Assembly: GCA_947476955.1 (NCBI GenBank)
Contig: CANJSS010000017.1
Coordinates: forward strand, 1-33,160
DNA: 33,160 nucleotides
Source: Flavobacteriales bacterium
Lineage (GTDB): Bacteria; Bacteroidota; Bacteroidia; Flavobacteriales_D; Crocinitomicaceae
Reading direction: 5' to 3'
Made by a program: the position numbers and the translations under genes
The notes under the pieces: generated by a model
What the model saw: the letters and a program-made list of their open reading frames with translations, nothing else
Databases searched by the model: none
What the model was told of the DNA's origin: nothing
In this document: positions 23,123 through 31,132 of the stretch, piece by piece
Numbering within the stretch: position 1 is the first letter of the stretch
Layout of the letters: the number at the start of each line of letters is the position of its first letter

Positions 23123-24823
23123 TTAATTAACAATTCCTGTGAATGCAACATTGTCAGCTAATCCTAAAAATTCTCTATCGTTCGATGCTTTAGCTTTCAA
23201 TGAAGCATCTTTTCCGAATGCATTTTTCAAGTTGCTAACAACAGCGTCCGTTTTATCTTGACGAGCAGCAGCTACAGCTTTCAAATAGTAACCTTGAGCA
23301 CTTTCTTTGTCTGAAGTAGCATCAACAGTTTTAATTGCAGCATCTACAGAACCATTCAAAAGTTGTGCTAATGCTTTATTGAAAGAATTATCAGCACCAA
23401 AACTAGCTACCGCATCTGCGTATTTTCCATTTTGGATGTTTAGAATTCCCATGTTGTAATTAACTTCAGATCCAGCCCCTTTTGCTTGATTTAATAGTTG
23501 CTTAGATTTTGAACGATCTCCAGAAACTCCAGCAATTGCAGCAAGATTATTCTTAGAAATAGCATTATCTTTCAAACTATTTGCTTTTTCGAAATGAGAC
23601 TTAGCTTCCATCATTTTATTTTGCATGTACAAAATTGCTCCAGCATTGTTGTGCGTTCTGTGGTCTGCAGGATAATTTTTCATCGCAACTTTGTAAATTT
23701 GTAACTTATCATTTAAGTCAGAAACGAGTGTTGCTGTAAATAACAATTCTTCCAAGTTCAAAGAATCTGGCGTTGTTTTTGAAATTGATTTCAACTCTTC
23801 ATCCGTATAACCAGTCAAATCATAAATAGCAGTTATTTCTGAACGACGCAACATCGGGAAAATCGATTTATCCAATTCGATAAATGTTTTACCCATATTT
23901 CGCATTTCAGTTTCTCGTGTTGCAGGATCTTGGTGCATTTCTAAAACTCGAATCACTAAATTCGCCTCGTCTGCGTTCATGGTAGATTTCTTCAATTCTT
24001 TTTTGAATCCTTCGTAATCTTCTCCACTACCACTTAAAGCATAAATTTCAGTTTGCGATTTTTCGTTTTTAACTTTCTTACCTAAGTCCATTATAACTTT
24101 CTTTCCAGCTTCAGCGCGACTTGTAGATAAAGTGTTGTTTTTATCTTCTTCACCTTCTGGAGAGGCATAACCAGTTATATTAATAGCTTTAATAGCAATT
24201 CTTGAATTTCCTTGAGCAGCAAGCAACCAAGAAGAAAAATCGAGGATATCTTTATCTTTCAGTTCAGCCGGTTTTACAGTAGATTTTCCTTTGTCAAAAT
24301 TCACTTGAGCAACAAAAGTCTCTTCTGTAACACGCTTAAACTCATCTTTATCTAAAATCACTTTGAAATCCTTGTTCACAGCGTATGGAGTAATAATCGT
24401 TCCATCCGCAATTTTCATATCTGTGAATTTTCCTACTTTTTCCTTTCCACCTTTGAAAACTTTACCAGTTGCCGTAAGAACAGCATTTTCAAATTCTGGT
24501 TTGTACGCAACTACATCCGTATAAACCATTTTTCCACCTGGTTTATATTGAATCACAGAACCATTTCCAATCGCTTTCTCGCCTTGAACAGTAACCGTTT
24601 TCAATGCAGTGCTGCCAAACATTGGTGTAATTTCAGCGCTAGCTTTCTTTTTAATCCCTTTTTCAGGAAAAGTAACGTCGATTTTAACACGTACAGAGTC
24701 ACCGTGCATCTCTAATGGATTTGGAGTAACTTTATAATCTAAATCTTTCAAAAGGTCACAACTAGTTACTAATGAACTAGTAATAGCAAAAAAAGCTAAC
24801 CCATAAATGCTTTGTTTTTTCAT
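23123..24823 (-). CDS. OmpA-like plus TPR lipoprotein
   Basis: A 566-residue lipoprotein (lipobox LVTSC, Cys22). Residues about 25-165 form a strand-rich N-terminal domain. An OmpA-like segment follows (about 185-275), with VNFDKGKSTVKP, then ITGYASPEGEEDKNNTLSTSRA, the Bacteroidota form of the peptidoglycan-binding OmpA motif. The last ~190 residues are tetratricopeptide-like repeats (about 375-550), as in HRTHNNAGAILYMQNKMMEA and YNMGILNIQNGKYADAVASF. OmpA before TPR is the reverse of the P. gingivalis T9SS protein PorE, so I do not assign it to that family. It probably links outer membrane to wall and binds partners. Confidence 0.8.
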   Translation of the reverse strand: MKKQSIYGLAFFAITSSLVTSCDLLKDLDYKVTPNPLEMHGDSVRVKIDVTFPEKGIKKKASAEITPMFGSTALKTVTVQGEKAIGNGSVIQYKPGGKMVYTDVVAYKPEFENAVLTATGKVFKGGKEKVGKFTDMKIADGTIITPYAVNKDFKVILDKDEFKRVTEETFVAQVNFDKGKSTVKPAELKDKDILDFSSWLLAAQGNSRIAIKAINITGYASPEGEEDKNNTLSTSRAEAGKKVIMDLGKKVKNEKSQTEIYALSGSGEDYEGFKKELKKSTMNADEANLVIRVLEMHQDPATRETEMRNMGKTFIELDKSIFPMLRRSEITAIYDLTGYTDEELKSISKTTPDSLNLEELLFTATLVSDLNDKLQIYKVAMKNYPADHRTHNNAGAILYMQNKMMEAKSHFEKANSLKDNAISKNNLAAIAGVSGDRSKSKQLLNQAKGAGSEVNYNMGILNIQNGKYADAVASFGADNSFNKALAQLLNGSVDAAIKTVDATSDKESAQGYYLKAVAAARQDKTDAVVSNLKNAFGKDASLKAKASNDREFLGLADNVAFTGIVN

Positions 24824-24865
24824 ATACTTTATTTAAATCCTACCAATTTTTAGGGCAATATTAAG

Positions 24866-24873
24866 CAAAATTA
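24866..24873 (-). promoter_or_regulatory. -7 box TAATTTTG of the OmpA/TPR gene
   Basis: A perfect TAnnTTTG on the minus strand, 42 bases before the ATG at 24823, in the gap after folK. No clear -33 element. Confidence 0.45.
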
Positions 24874-24912
24874 TTGTCTTAAAAAATAAAATTGTGAATT
24901 ATTCTCAACAGC

Positions 24913-25410
24913 CTAAACAGGCATTATTTTTTTTGGTAAGACACTTGTGTCTGAACAAACATCTTTTAATTGTTTGATGGTCAATCCGTTTCTTGGATCC
25001 TTAAGTTTAGGAGCAATATCACACAAGGGTATCAAAACGAATAGCCTTTCAGTATATCTTGGGTGAGGAATCTGAATGGTTTCAGATTTTACGATAAGCG
25101 AATTGAAAAAAATAATATCAATATCTAGTGTTCTAGATGCATATCCTGAAAACGATTTTAGACTTCTACCATTTTCGCTTTCTATTTGTTGAGTAATAGA
25201 AAGGATTTCGATTGGATTTAGTCGCGTTTTAACTTCTATACAGGCATTTAAAAAGCTGTCATTTGATTCAAAACCAACTGGTTCAGTTTCGTAATTATAG
25301 GATTTTTTGGAGATTTCTCCAATACGCATTTCAATTTCTTCAAGTGCTTTTTGAAGGTATTTTGATTTGTCACCTTGGTTACTTCCAAGACTAAAAATTA
25401 CAGAATTCAT
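24913..25410 (-). CDS. folK: HPPK, 2-amino-4-hydroxy-6-hydroxymethyldihydropteridine pyrophosphokinase
   Basis: A 165-residue folate-synthesis enzyme that transfers pyrophosphate from ATP to the pterin. Family marks: FSLGSNQGDK near the start, YETEPVG (39-45 region), the catalytic SRTLDIDIIFF block and HPRYTERLFVLIPLCDIAP. It starts four bases after gldD and is the last gene of the mutY-ssb-gldE-gldD-folK run. Its place behind gliding genes looks like shared transcription rather than shared function. Confidence 0.93.
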   Translation of the reverse strand: MNSVIFSLGSNQGDKSKYLQKALEEIEMRIGEISKKSYNYETEPVGFESNDSFLNACIEVKTRLNPIEILSITQQIESENGRSLKSFSGYASRTLDIDIIFFNSLIVKSETIQIPHPRYTERLFVLIPLCDIAPKLKDPRNGLTIKQLKDVCSDTSVLPKKIMPV

Positions 25411-25414
25411 CCAA

Positions 25415-25975
25415 TTACCATTTGAATGAATTCACCATTTTTAACAAATCAACTTTCAAATAGTCTAAGCTAGGTTTAAGGGAATCGTAATTTGGACGAG
25501 TATTAAAATATACGACACCGCTGATGAATTTTGAAGTTGAATCGGTTAAATAAAATTGAAAAGGGGAAGCTACATCGCCCTGCAATTCAAAGAAAGTGCC
25601 ATAGACGTTGTTTTCTGGATGCAAGATTAGTTGATCGTCAATTGCTGTTGCTTTCAATTTATGTTCGTCAACTTTATCGTTTGCAAAATTAACATATGTT
25701 GCAAGCGGCTCTTTCATTTCAATGTATGAAAAGTGAATTACGCCATTCAATGTGCCGAGTTCGATATCTTTGTGGCATGTTATTCCGGCAGAATCATACA
25801 CATCTTTAACCGTGAAAATACTGGAAGCATCAAATCCGTAACCGCAAGAGCTTTTATATCTTGTATAAGAATGTTCCGGAAGATCCATTCGCAAGTAAGT
25901 TGGCGGTTTAGGAATAGTCATCTCCTCACTGCAGGAAAAAAGAAGGAGTATTAAAAAAATTGAATAATTTTTCAC
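25415..25975 (-). CDS. gldD: GldD, gliding-motility lipoprotein
   Basis: A 186-residue lipoprotein (lipobox LLFSC, Cys15). GldD family features are clear: PKPPTYLRMDLPEHSY at the mature N terminus, SSCGYGFDASSIF, THKDI-like ITCHKDIELG, and the late FQFYLTDSTSKFISGVVYF (GALYF-type block). GldD is required for gliding and T9SS function in F. johnsoniae; mechanism unknown. Its ATG overlaps the gldE stop (ATGA), so translation is probably coupled. This gldE-gldD order is conserved in flavobacteria. Confidence 0.92.
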   Translation of the reverse strand: MKNYSIFLILLLFSCSEEMTIPKPPTYLRMDLPEHSYTRYKSSCGYGFDASSIFTVKDVYDSAGITCHKDIELGTLNGVIHFSYIEMKEPLATYVNFANDKVDEHKLKATAIDDQLILHPENNVYGTFFELQGDVASPFQFYLTDSTSKFISGVVYFNTRPNYDSLKPSLDYLKVDLLKMVNSFKW

Positions 25976-27321
25976 ATTTCTGGAGTTAAATTCGGAAGAA
26001 CGATTTTTACCATTTTTATTCTTCTTTTATCGGATGATTCAACGATTAATTTAAAATTGTCGAAAACGATAAATTCATTATTTTTTAAAATTCTACCTGC
26101 TTGTTCAACAATAAATCCTCCTAAAGTATCGGAATCTCTCTTCTGTTGATCAAATTCTTTTCCGTCAATATCTAAAACTTTATAGAAATCAACCAATGCT
26201 GTTCGACCTTCAAATAAGTAGGTTTGATTGTCAATTTTTGTGTAAACGATTTCCTCATCGTCGAATTCATCTGTAATATCTCCAACGATTTCTTCTAAAA
26301 TATCCTCCAAAGTGATTAATCCACTAGCTCCGCCATATTCGTCAACAACAATAGCCATGTGCATTTTTTTCGTTTGGAATTCTTTTAAAAGGTCATCTAT
26401 TTTTTTGTTTTCAGGAATAAAAAGCGGCTTTCGGATTAAGCTTTTCCAATTAAATTCAGTTGATTCATTTAGGTGCGGCAAAAGATCCTTAATGTAAAGA
26501 ATTCCGATAACATTATCGAAAGATTCCTTATAAATTGGAATTCGTGAATAGCCGGAATCGAGAATTACTTGTAAAACGGCCTCGGCAGTTGCTTCTTCTT
26601 CAATTCCCGTTACATCCATGCGCGATTTCATAATCTGGCAGGCCTCTGTATTTCCGAATTTTACAATTCCCTCTAAAATTTTTTGTTCCTCGTCAGAGGT
26701 ATTTTCTTCTTTTGTTAAGGCCAGAGCTTGTTCCAATTCATCTGTAGTAATTTTAATTCCTTTTCGCCTTGTTTTATTGTTTATAATTCTGCTGCCAAAA
26801 AGTAATAATTCCTTTAACCATGAAAGAGGTGGAACAGCTTTTAATGTCATTATGGGCAAAGCCATCGCCTTAGCAATTGGCAAAGAATTTTTTGTAGAAT
26901 AGATTTTTGGAATGACTTCACCAATTAGTAACAACATAAATGTAATTCCAATTACTTCGATTACGAAGCGAAAAGCTTCATTAGCAGGCAGTAAATATTT
27001 AAAATCATTAAGTATGGAGCTGGATAGAATTACTATTCCAACATTTACAAAATTATTACTGATTAGAAGTGTTGCTAGTAGTTCTTTTGGATTTTCTAAA
27101 AGTTTCAAAACTGTTTTAGATGCTTTTCCATCTTCGTGTTTTAGCGTCTCTTTTTCATTGGGACCAAGAGAGAAAAATGCGGATTCTGATCCTGAAGCCA
27201 AAGCGGAAAGACAAAGAAGTAGTATTAAAACGATAAAACTAACAATGGTACTTGAAAAACTTATTCCTGCATAAATAGCCTCCGAAAGAGGCGCGATACT
27301 GGACGGTTCTAGGGGATTCAT
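25972..27321 (-). CDS. gldE: GldE, DUF21/CBS/CorC membrane protein
   Basis: A 449-residue inner-membrane protein of the CNNM/CorC (hemolysin-related) family. The N-terminal DUF21 part has about three to four helices (30-50, 85-110, 115-135, 145-165) with the SGSESAFFSL motif. Two CBS repeats occupy about 210-340 (MKSRMDVTGI; VVDEYGGASGLITLEDILEEIVGDI) and a CorC/HlyC transporter-associated domain closes the protein (about 350-445). Relatives act in Mg/Co efflux; GldE supports GldD in gliding. It is seven bases after ssb and overlaps gldD. The gliding identity comes from its neighbour gldD more than from sequence alone. Confidence 0.9.
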   Translation of the reverse strand: MNPLEPSSIAPLSEAIYAGISFSSTIVSFIVLILLLCLSALASGSESAFFSLGPNEKETLKHEDGKASKTVLKLLENPKELLATLLISNNFVNVGIVILSSSILNDFKYLLPANEAFRFVIEVIGITFMLLLIGEVIPKIYSTKNSLPIAKAMALPIMTLKAVPPLSWLKELLLFGSRIINNKTRRKGIKITTDELEQALALTKEENTSDEEQKILEGIVKFGNTEACQIMKSRMDVTGIEEEATAEAVLQVILDSGYSRIPIYKESFDNVIGILYIKDLLPHLNESTEFNWKSLIRKPLFIPENKKIDDLLKEFQTKKMHMAIVVDEYGGASGLITLEDILEEIVGDITDEFDDEEIVYTKIDNQTYLFEGRTALVDFYKVLDIDGKEFDQQKRDSDTLGGFIVEQAGRILKNNEFIVFDNFKLIVESSDKRRIKMVKIVLPNLTPEM

Positions 27322-27327
27322 AGGCTT

Positions 27328-27780
27328 TTAAAATGGAAGTATTCCTTCGCCGGCAGTTGAAAATCCATCCAATTTTGATGGCAATTCAGGCGTTCCTGAT
27401 TCCGAGTATGGTGGTTTTATCTCTGAAGATTTTTCGCTTCCCTCAGGACGAGACAAAATAGTTAGTTCATCGGCAATAATTTCAGTGGAATAACGCGTAT
27501 TTCCATCTTTATCTTGCCAAGATCTTTTCTTTAATTTCCCTTCGACGTATACTTTGTAGCCTTTTTTTAAATATTTCTCTGCAACTTCTGCTAAGCCTCT
27601 CCATACAACAATGTCGTGCCAATCAGTCGTTTCTCGTTTCTCGCCAGATGATTTGTCGGTGTAAACTTCTGAGGTAGCGAGGGAGAAATTTGCAACAACA
27701 CCGCCATTTTCTAGGTGACGAACTTCTGGATCTTTCCCTAAATTCCCAATTAAAATTACTTTATTTACGCTTCCAGCCAT
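27328..27780 (-). CDS. ssb: Single-stranded DNA-binding protein
   Basis: A 150-residue protein with a standard OB fold: [22 protein letters not shown] at the start, [23 protein letters not shown] (about 52-74), and [12 protein letters not shown] Ser/Pro/Glu-rich tail of ~40 residues ends in ILPF. The usual acidic tip (like DDDIPF) is reduced to one Glu nearby, although the final Pro-Phe is kept. SSB coats single-stranded DNA and recruits repair proteins through this tip. It lies downstream of mutY and has its own promoter in the gap. Confidence 0.93.
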   Translation of the reverse strand: MAGSVNKVILIGNLGKDPEVRHLENGGVVANFSLATSEVYTDKSSGEKRETTDWHDIVVWRGLAEVAEKYLKKGYKVYVEGKLKKRSWQDKDGNTRYSTEIIADELTILSRPEGSEKSSEIKPPYSESGTPELPSKLDGFSTAGEGILPF

Positions 27781-27796
27781 TTTTTGAATTAAAAAA

Positions 27797-27827
27797 CAAA
27801 TATAAGATTTTTTGAATCGTTTGACAA
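27797..27827 (-). promoter_or_regulatory. ssb promoter
   Basis: On the minus strand, TTG (27827-27825), 20 bases, then TATATTTG (27804-27797), a full Bacteroidota-type promoter 17 bases before the ssb start. It probably drives ssb-gldE-gldD-folK. Confidence 0.65.
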
Positions 27828-27851
27828 AATGCTATTTTGTTTTAGGGGGAA

Positions 27852-28877
27852 TTATTCAATAGTTTCTGTTTCCAAGTAACGGTCAATCAATCTAGGAATT
27901 GGAAAGTCTTGAATTTCAGCAATTTTAACAGCCATCCAATCGCTATTAATTAGCAAAGGCAATTGATTAAAATGGTAGAAACGCGCATGAATTTTCTGGT
28001 GGGAAAGTACGTGTACAATTTCCGCAGAAATTTTAGAAGGAGGGAATGGTGAATAGTTTTCAAAATTATTCAATTCGGAATCCTCCTGCGTTTCAATCAA
28101 GGGGAATTGATATAAATTTTGCCAAATATCCTTCCCGCTGCGTTTTTGCAAATAGGTAGTTTGGTCCTTTTGAAAGATCAAGAAATGAAAAAATCGGTTT
28201 TTGACCGACGTCTTTTTGGATTTCACTGGTCGGTTCATCCATGTGCCGTTTGATTTGGAAAGACAGATAGATTCTAGCGGGCATATTTCACAATTTGGAT
28301 TTTTCGGAACACATTGCAGAGCACCGAATTCCATGATGGATTGGTTAAATAGCGCAGGTTCAACTTTGTCAATTAAATTTTGCGCAAGATCGAAAAAATA
28401 TTTTTTCCCTTCGCTTGAATCCATTGCAATTTTCACATCAAACACCCTGCTTAACACTCTATAGACATTTCCATCCACTACTGCTACCGATTCATCAAAA
28501 CAAAAAGATGCAATTGCGGCAGCTGTGTAACTTCCAACTCCTTTGAGTTTCAATAATCCAGTATATGTGTTGGGAAATGTTCCTTTGTGCTCATTTACAA
28601 TAGTTTTCGCCGTAAAATGAAGATTTCTAGCACGACTATAATACCCCAAGCCTTGCCAAAGATTCAACACTTCTTGTTCGGAGGTTTTAGCTAAATCTTC
28701 AGCCGTTTGAAAATGATCTGTAAATTTCAAATAATAAGAAAGTCCTTGTTCAACTTTGGTTTGCTGTAAGATTATTTCAGAAAGCCAAATTTTGAATGGG
28801 TCTTTTGTCTGGCGCCAAGGAAGGTCGCGTTTATTTAGTCTATACCAATCCTTTATTAGTGTGTTAAAATCTGCCAT
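27852..28877 (-). CDS. mutY: A/G-specific adenine DNA glycosylase
   Basis: A 341-residue repair enzyme that removes adenine mispaired with 8-oxoguanine. Catalytic Glu34 lies in LSEIILQQT and Asp135 in VVDGNVYRVLSR; the helix-hairpin-helix is LKGVGSYTAAAIA (111-123). The 4Fe-4S cluster ligands are Cys189, Cys196, Cys199 and Cys205 (C-x6-C-x2-C-x5-C). The C-terminal ~120 residues form a Nudix-like domain that reads 8-oxoguanine. The length is normal. It is divergent from the HU gene. Confidence 0.94.
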   Translation of the reverse strand: MADFNTLIKDWYRLNKRDLPWRQTKDPFKIWLSEIILQQTKVEQGLSYYLKFTDHFQTAEDLAKTSEQEVLNLWQGLGYYSRARNLHFTAKTIVNEHKGTFPNTYTGLLKLKGVGSYTAAAIASFCFDESVAVVDGNVYRVLSRVFDVKIAMDSSEGKKYFFDLAQNLIDKVEPALFNQSIMEFGALQCVPKNPNCEICPLESICLSKSNGTWMNRPVKSKKTSVKNRFFHFLIFQKDQTTYLQKRSGKDIWQNLYQFPLIETQEDSELNNFENYSPFPPSKISAEIVHVLSHQKIHARFYHFNQLPLLINSDWMAVKIAEIQDFPIPRLIDRYLETETIE

Positions 28878-28910
28878 TTATGGAAAAATAATTTTTTTTT
28901 TTACAGAATG

Positions 28911-28918
28911 CAAATTTA
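28911..28918 (-). promoter_or_regulatory. -7 box TAAATTTG of mutY
   Basis: A perfect TAnnTTTG on the minus strand, 33 bases before the mutY ATG. It lies back to back with the HU promoter, only 15 bases away. Confidence 0.5.
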
Positions 28919-28933
28919 TTACTTTTCCTGAGT

Positions 28934-28941
28934 TACTTTTG
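28934..28941 (+). promoter_or_regulatory. -7 box TACTTTTG of the HU gene
   Basis: A perfect TAnnTTTG, 42 bases before the ATG at 28984. Its upstream elements must overlap those of the divergent mutY promoter. Confidence 0.5.
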
Positions 28942-28983
28942 CAGTCTGATTATCAAAAAATTGAATAATAAAAATCTATTAAA

Positions 28984-29274
28984 ATGACAAAAGCAGACAT
29001 CGTTGCAGACATTGCAGAAGGAACAGGATTAGAGAGAGTGGAAGCTCTAAAAGCAGTTGAGGCATTTATGGCATCCATTAAAACATCATTATCAAATGGA
29101 CAAAATGTTTATTTAAGAGGTTTTGGAAGCTTTGTTGTAAAAACAAGAGCAGAGAAAACTGGGAGAAACATTTCAGAAAAGACAACAATTATTATTCCTG
29201 CACACAATATTCCTTCATTTAAGCCTGCAAAAACATTTGTAGACGAAGTTAAAAGCAAGGTAAAAGTAAATTAA
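28984..29274 (+). CDS. hup: HU-family histone-like DNA-binding protein
   Basis: A 96-residue nucleoid protein. The helical N terminus is followed by NVYLRGFGSFVVKTRAEKTG, the signature at the base of the DNA-binding arms, and by IPAHNIPSFKPAKTFVDEVK at the end. The arms (residues about 55-75) contain RNISEKTTI rather than the common NPxTGE series, but the conserved Pro-containing tip region is partly kept. HU bends and compacts DNA as a dimer. Single-gene unit. Confidence 0.93.
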   Translation: MTKADIVADIAEGTGLERVEALKAVEAFMASIKTSLSNGQNVYLRGFGSFVVKTRAEKTGRNISEKTTIIIPAHNIPSFKPAKTFVDEVKSKVKVN

Positions 29275-29316
29275 TCACCAATTTCGGTTAATTGTAAAAA
29301 ATTCAGTTGAATTTAG

Positions 29317-29324
29317 TATCTTCG
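29317..29324 (+). promoter_or_regulatory. -7 box TATCTTCG directly abutting a terminator hairpin
   Basis: TAnnTTCG box with TTG (29292-29294) 22 bases upstream. The hairpin at 29325 begins at the next base, so the expected start point falls inside the stem. Confidence 0.5.
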
Positions 29325-29357
29325 CACTCTCGTCGTAAAAAGCGAGAGTGTTTTTTT
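29325..29357 (+). terminator. Perfect eight-pair hairpin with T tract (terminator or attenuator)
   Basis: CACTCTCG (29325-29332) pairs perfectly with CGAGAGTG (29343-29350) around TCGTAAAAAG, followed by seven T bases. It can end the HU transcript. It is followed by a second small hairpin, TACCTG-TTTA-CAGGTA (29357-29372), before the tiny gene at 29407. Confidence 0.75.
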
Positions 29358-29406
29358 ACCTGTTTACAGGTATTTTAAAAGAAATCAATAATTTAAATAT
29401 AGGATT

Positions 29407-29499
29407 ATGCCAAGTGGTAAAAAGAGAAAAAGACATAAAATGGCGACGCACAAGCGTAAGAAAAGACTAAGAAAAAATCGTCATAAAAAGAAAAAGTAA
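29407..29499 (+). CDS. AURKAIP1/COX24-type 30-residue basic protein (ribosome-associated)
   Basis: A very short gene, 30 codons plus stop, beginning MPSGKKRKRHKMATHKRKK and made almost entirely of Lys, Arg and His. It is the Bacteroidota small protein annotated with the AURKAIP1/COX24 domain, which is the domain of mitochondrial ribosomal protein mS38. A structural role on the ribosome is therefore likely, but the bacterial function is inference. The conserved MPSGKKRKRHK and THKRKKR blocks, the clean stop, the promoter box upstream and the terminator downstream all support a real gene. It is easily missed by gene finders because of its size. Confidence 0.85.
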   Translation: MPSGKKRKRHKMATHKRKKRLRKNRHKKKK

Positions 29500-29521
29500 C
29501 ATTTTGTTACACAACATTATA

Positions 29522-29553
29522 AACTTAGTAGGTCTTTATCTGCTAAGTTTTTT
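29522..29553 (+). terminator. Terminator after the tiny basic gene
   Basis: The arm AACTTAGTAG (29522-29531) pairs with CTGCTAAGTT (29540-29549), ten pairs with one T-G wobble, followed by T-rich sequence. It ends about 30 bases before the rng start. Confidence 0.75.
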
Positions 29554-29583
29554 CTGTTTTTTTAACATTTTAAAAAGGCTTTC

Positions 29584-31131
29584 GTGAGTTTAGAACTAGT
29601 AGTAGATTCCAGAAAAGGAGGAATCTGGCTTGCTTTGTTGCGCGATGGTAAACTTATTGAATTACATGAAGAGCGAGGAAACAACGAATTTGCAGTAGGT
29701 GACATTTACCTTGGCAAGGTTCGGAAAGTTGTTCCAAGTTTAAACGCGGCTTTCGTGGATGTTGGTTTTGAAAAAGATGCTTTTTTGCATTATTTGGATC
29801 TTGGACCACAATTTAATTCATTGAATAGATTTACCAAGGATACGCTGCATGGCAAGCAAAACGTAGCCGATCTTCTTTATTTCAAATGCGATAAAGACAT
29901 TCCAAAGGACGGAAAGATTGATGAAATCGTTTCCTCTTCGCAACCAATTTTGGTGCAAGTGGCGAAAGAACCAATCTCCAGTAAAGGTCCACGTTTGAGC
30001 GCTGAAATTACATTAGCGGGACGTTACCTTGTTTTGGTTCCTTTTTCTGATAAGATCTCTATTTCACAGAAGATCAAAGAACCAGAAGAAAGAGACCGTT
30101 TGAAGAATTTGATGGATAGTATAAAACCCAAAAATTTTGGTGTTATTATCCGAACTGTCGCTGAGAATAAAAAGATTGAGCAACTTGATCAAGACCTTAA
30201 AAATTTGCTTGACAAGTGGAAAATCATGTTTGGGAATCTAAAAACTTCTACACCGCCGAAACGCGTTTTAGGAGAGATAGACAAAACATCTTCCATATTG
30301 CGTGATTTATTGAACGCGGATTTCTCGAATATCCACGTCAATGATGAAGCGCTGTGCGCTGAAATGAAAGAGTTTGTTGCCGGTATTGCTCCAGGTCGTG
30401 AAAAGATCGTGAAGCTATACGATAGCAAAATCAGCATTTTTGAACGGTTTGGTATTACCAAACAGATTAAAACCCTTTTCGGTAAAAAAGTTCCACTTTC
30501 AAATGGTGGATATTTAATTATCGAACACACAGAAGCCATGCACGTTATCGATGTTAATAGCGGCAACAGAAAAGGCTCTGATGGACAAGAAAGTAATGCA
30601 CTTGCAACCAATATGGAAGCGGCGGAAGAAATTGCGCGTGTATTACAACTGCGCGATATGGGAGGTATTGTTTGTGTCGACTTTATCGACATGCACAATC
30701 GTGAAAATAACAAGTTGCTTTTTGAAACATTGAAAAGTCACATGTTGCGCGATCGTGCAAAACACAATATATTGCCACCATCGAAATTTGGAGTAATTGA
30801 AATTACTCGCCAGCGCGTGCGACCTGAAACAGATATCAAAACATCTGAGATGTGTCCAACATGCAATGGTACAGGTGAAGTTCAAGCAAGTATCTTGTTT
30901 GCGGAAGAAATTGAATCAAATTTAAATTATTTGATTCTAGACCGTAAAGAAGCACACGTGAGTTTATTGGTACACCCTTATTTAGAAGCGTTTTTCAAAA
31001 AAGGAATCTATTCCCGTCAGGTAAAATGGTTTTTTAAATACAAGAAGTGGATTTCTGTGCGAGGAGTTACCGCTCATCACTTGCTTCAATATTCATTTGT
31101 AAATAAAAAGAACGAGGAAATTACACTCTGA
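29584..31131 (+). CDS. rng: Ribonuclease E/G family endoribonuclease
   Basis: A 515-residue RNase from a GTG start (MSLELVVDS). An S1-like RNA-binding domain lies near the start (about 38-125, with GDIYLGKVRKVVPSLNAAFVDVG). The catalytic Mg-binding aspartates are Asp323 in DVNSG and Asp366 in VDFID, 43 residues apart as in E. coli RNase E (303/346). The zinc link is Cys424-xx-Cys427 in CPTCNGTG. It lacks the long C-terminal scaffold of RNase E, so it is RNase G-like in length. It processes rRNA and degrades mRNA in the cytoplasm. The next gene starts one base after its stop. Confidence 0.94.
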   Translation: MSLELVVDSRKGGIWLALLRDGKLIELHEERGNNEFAVGDIYLGKVRKVVPSLNAAFVDVGFEKDAFLHYLDLGPQFNSLNRFTKDTLHGKQNVADLLYFKCDKDIPKDGKIDEIVSSSQPILVQVAKEPISSKGPRLSAEITLAGRYLVLVPFSDKISISQKIKEPEERDRLKNLMDSIKPKNFGVIIRTVAENKKIEQLDQDLKNLLDKWKIMFGNLKTSTPPKRVLGEIDKTSSILRDLLNADFSNIHVNDEALCAEMKEFVAGIAPGREKIVKLYDSKISIFERFGITKQIKTLFGKKVPLSNGGYLIIEHTEAMHVIDVNSGNRKGSDGQESNALATNMEAAEEIARVLQLRDMGGIVCVDFIDMHNRENNKLLFETLKSHMLRDRAKHNILPPSKFGVIEITRQRVRPETDIKTSEMCPTCNGTGEVQASILFAEEIESNLNYLILDRKEAHVSLLVHPYLEAFFKKGIYSRQVKWFFKYKKWISVRGVTAHHLLQYSFVNKKNEEITL

Positions 31132-31132
31132 C

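Noticed and set aside
23123-24823. OmpA/TPR lipoprotein as the T9SS protein PorE
   Set aside because: As I recall, PorE has TPR, propeller, carboxypeptidase-like and then OmpA domains; here OmpA comes before TPR and no propeller is visible.
26912-27274. A 120-codon open frame on the plus strand inside gldE
   Set aside because: Shadow of the gldE membrane region; Ser/Ile-rich composition follows from the reverse complement of hydrophobic codons.
30189-30713. A 174-codon open frame on the minus strand inside rng
   Set aside because: It lies wholly antisense to a clearly conserved RNase E/G gene, including both catalytic aspartate regions, and has no recognisable family or start signal.
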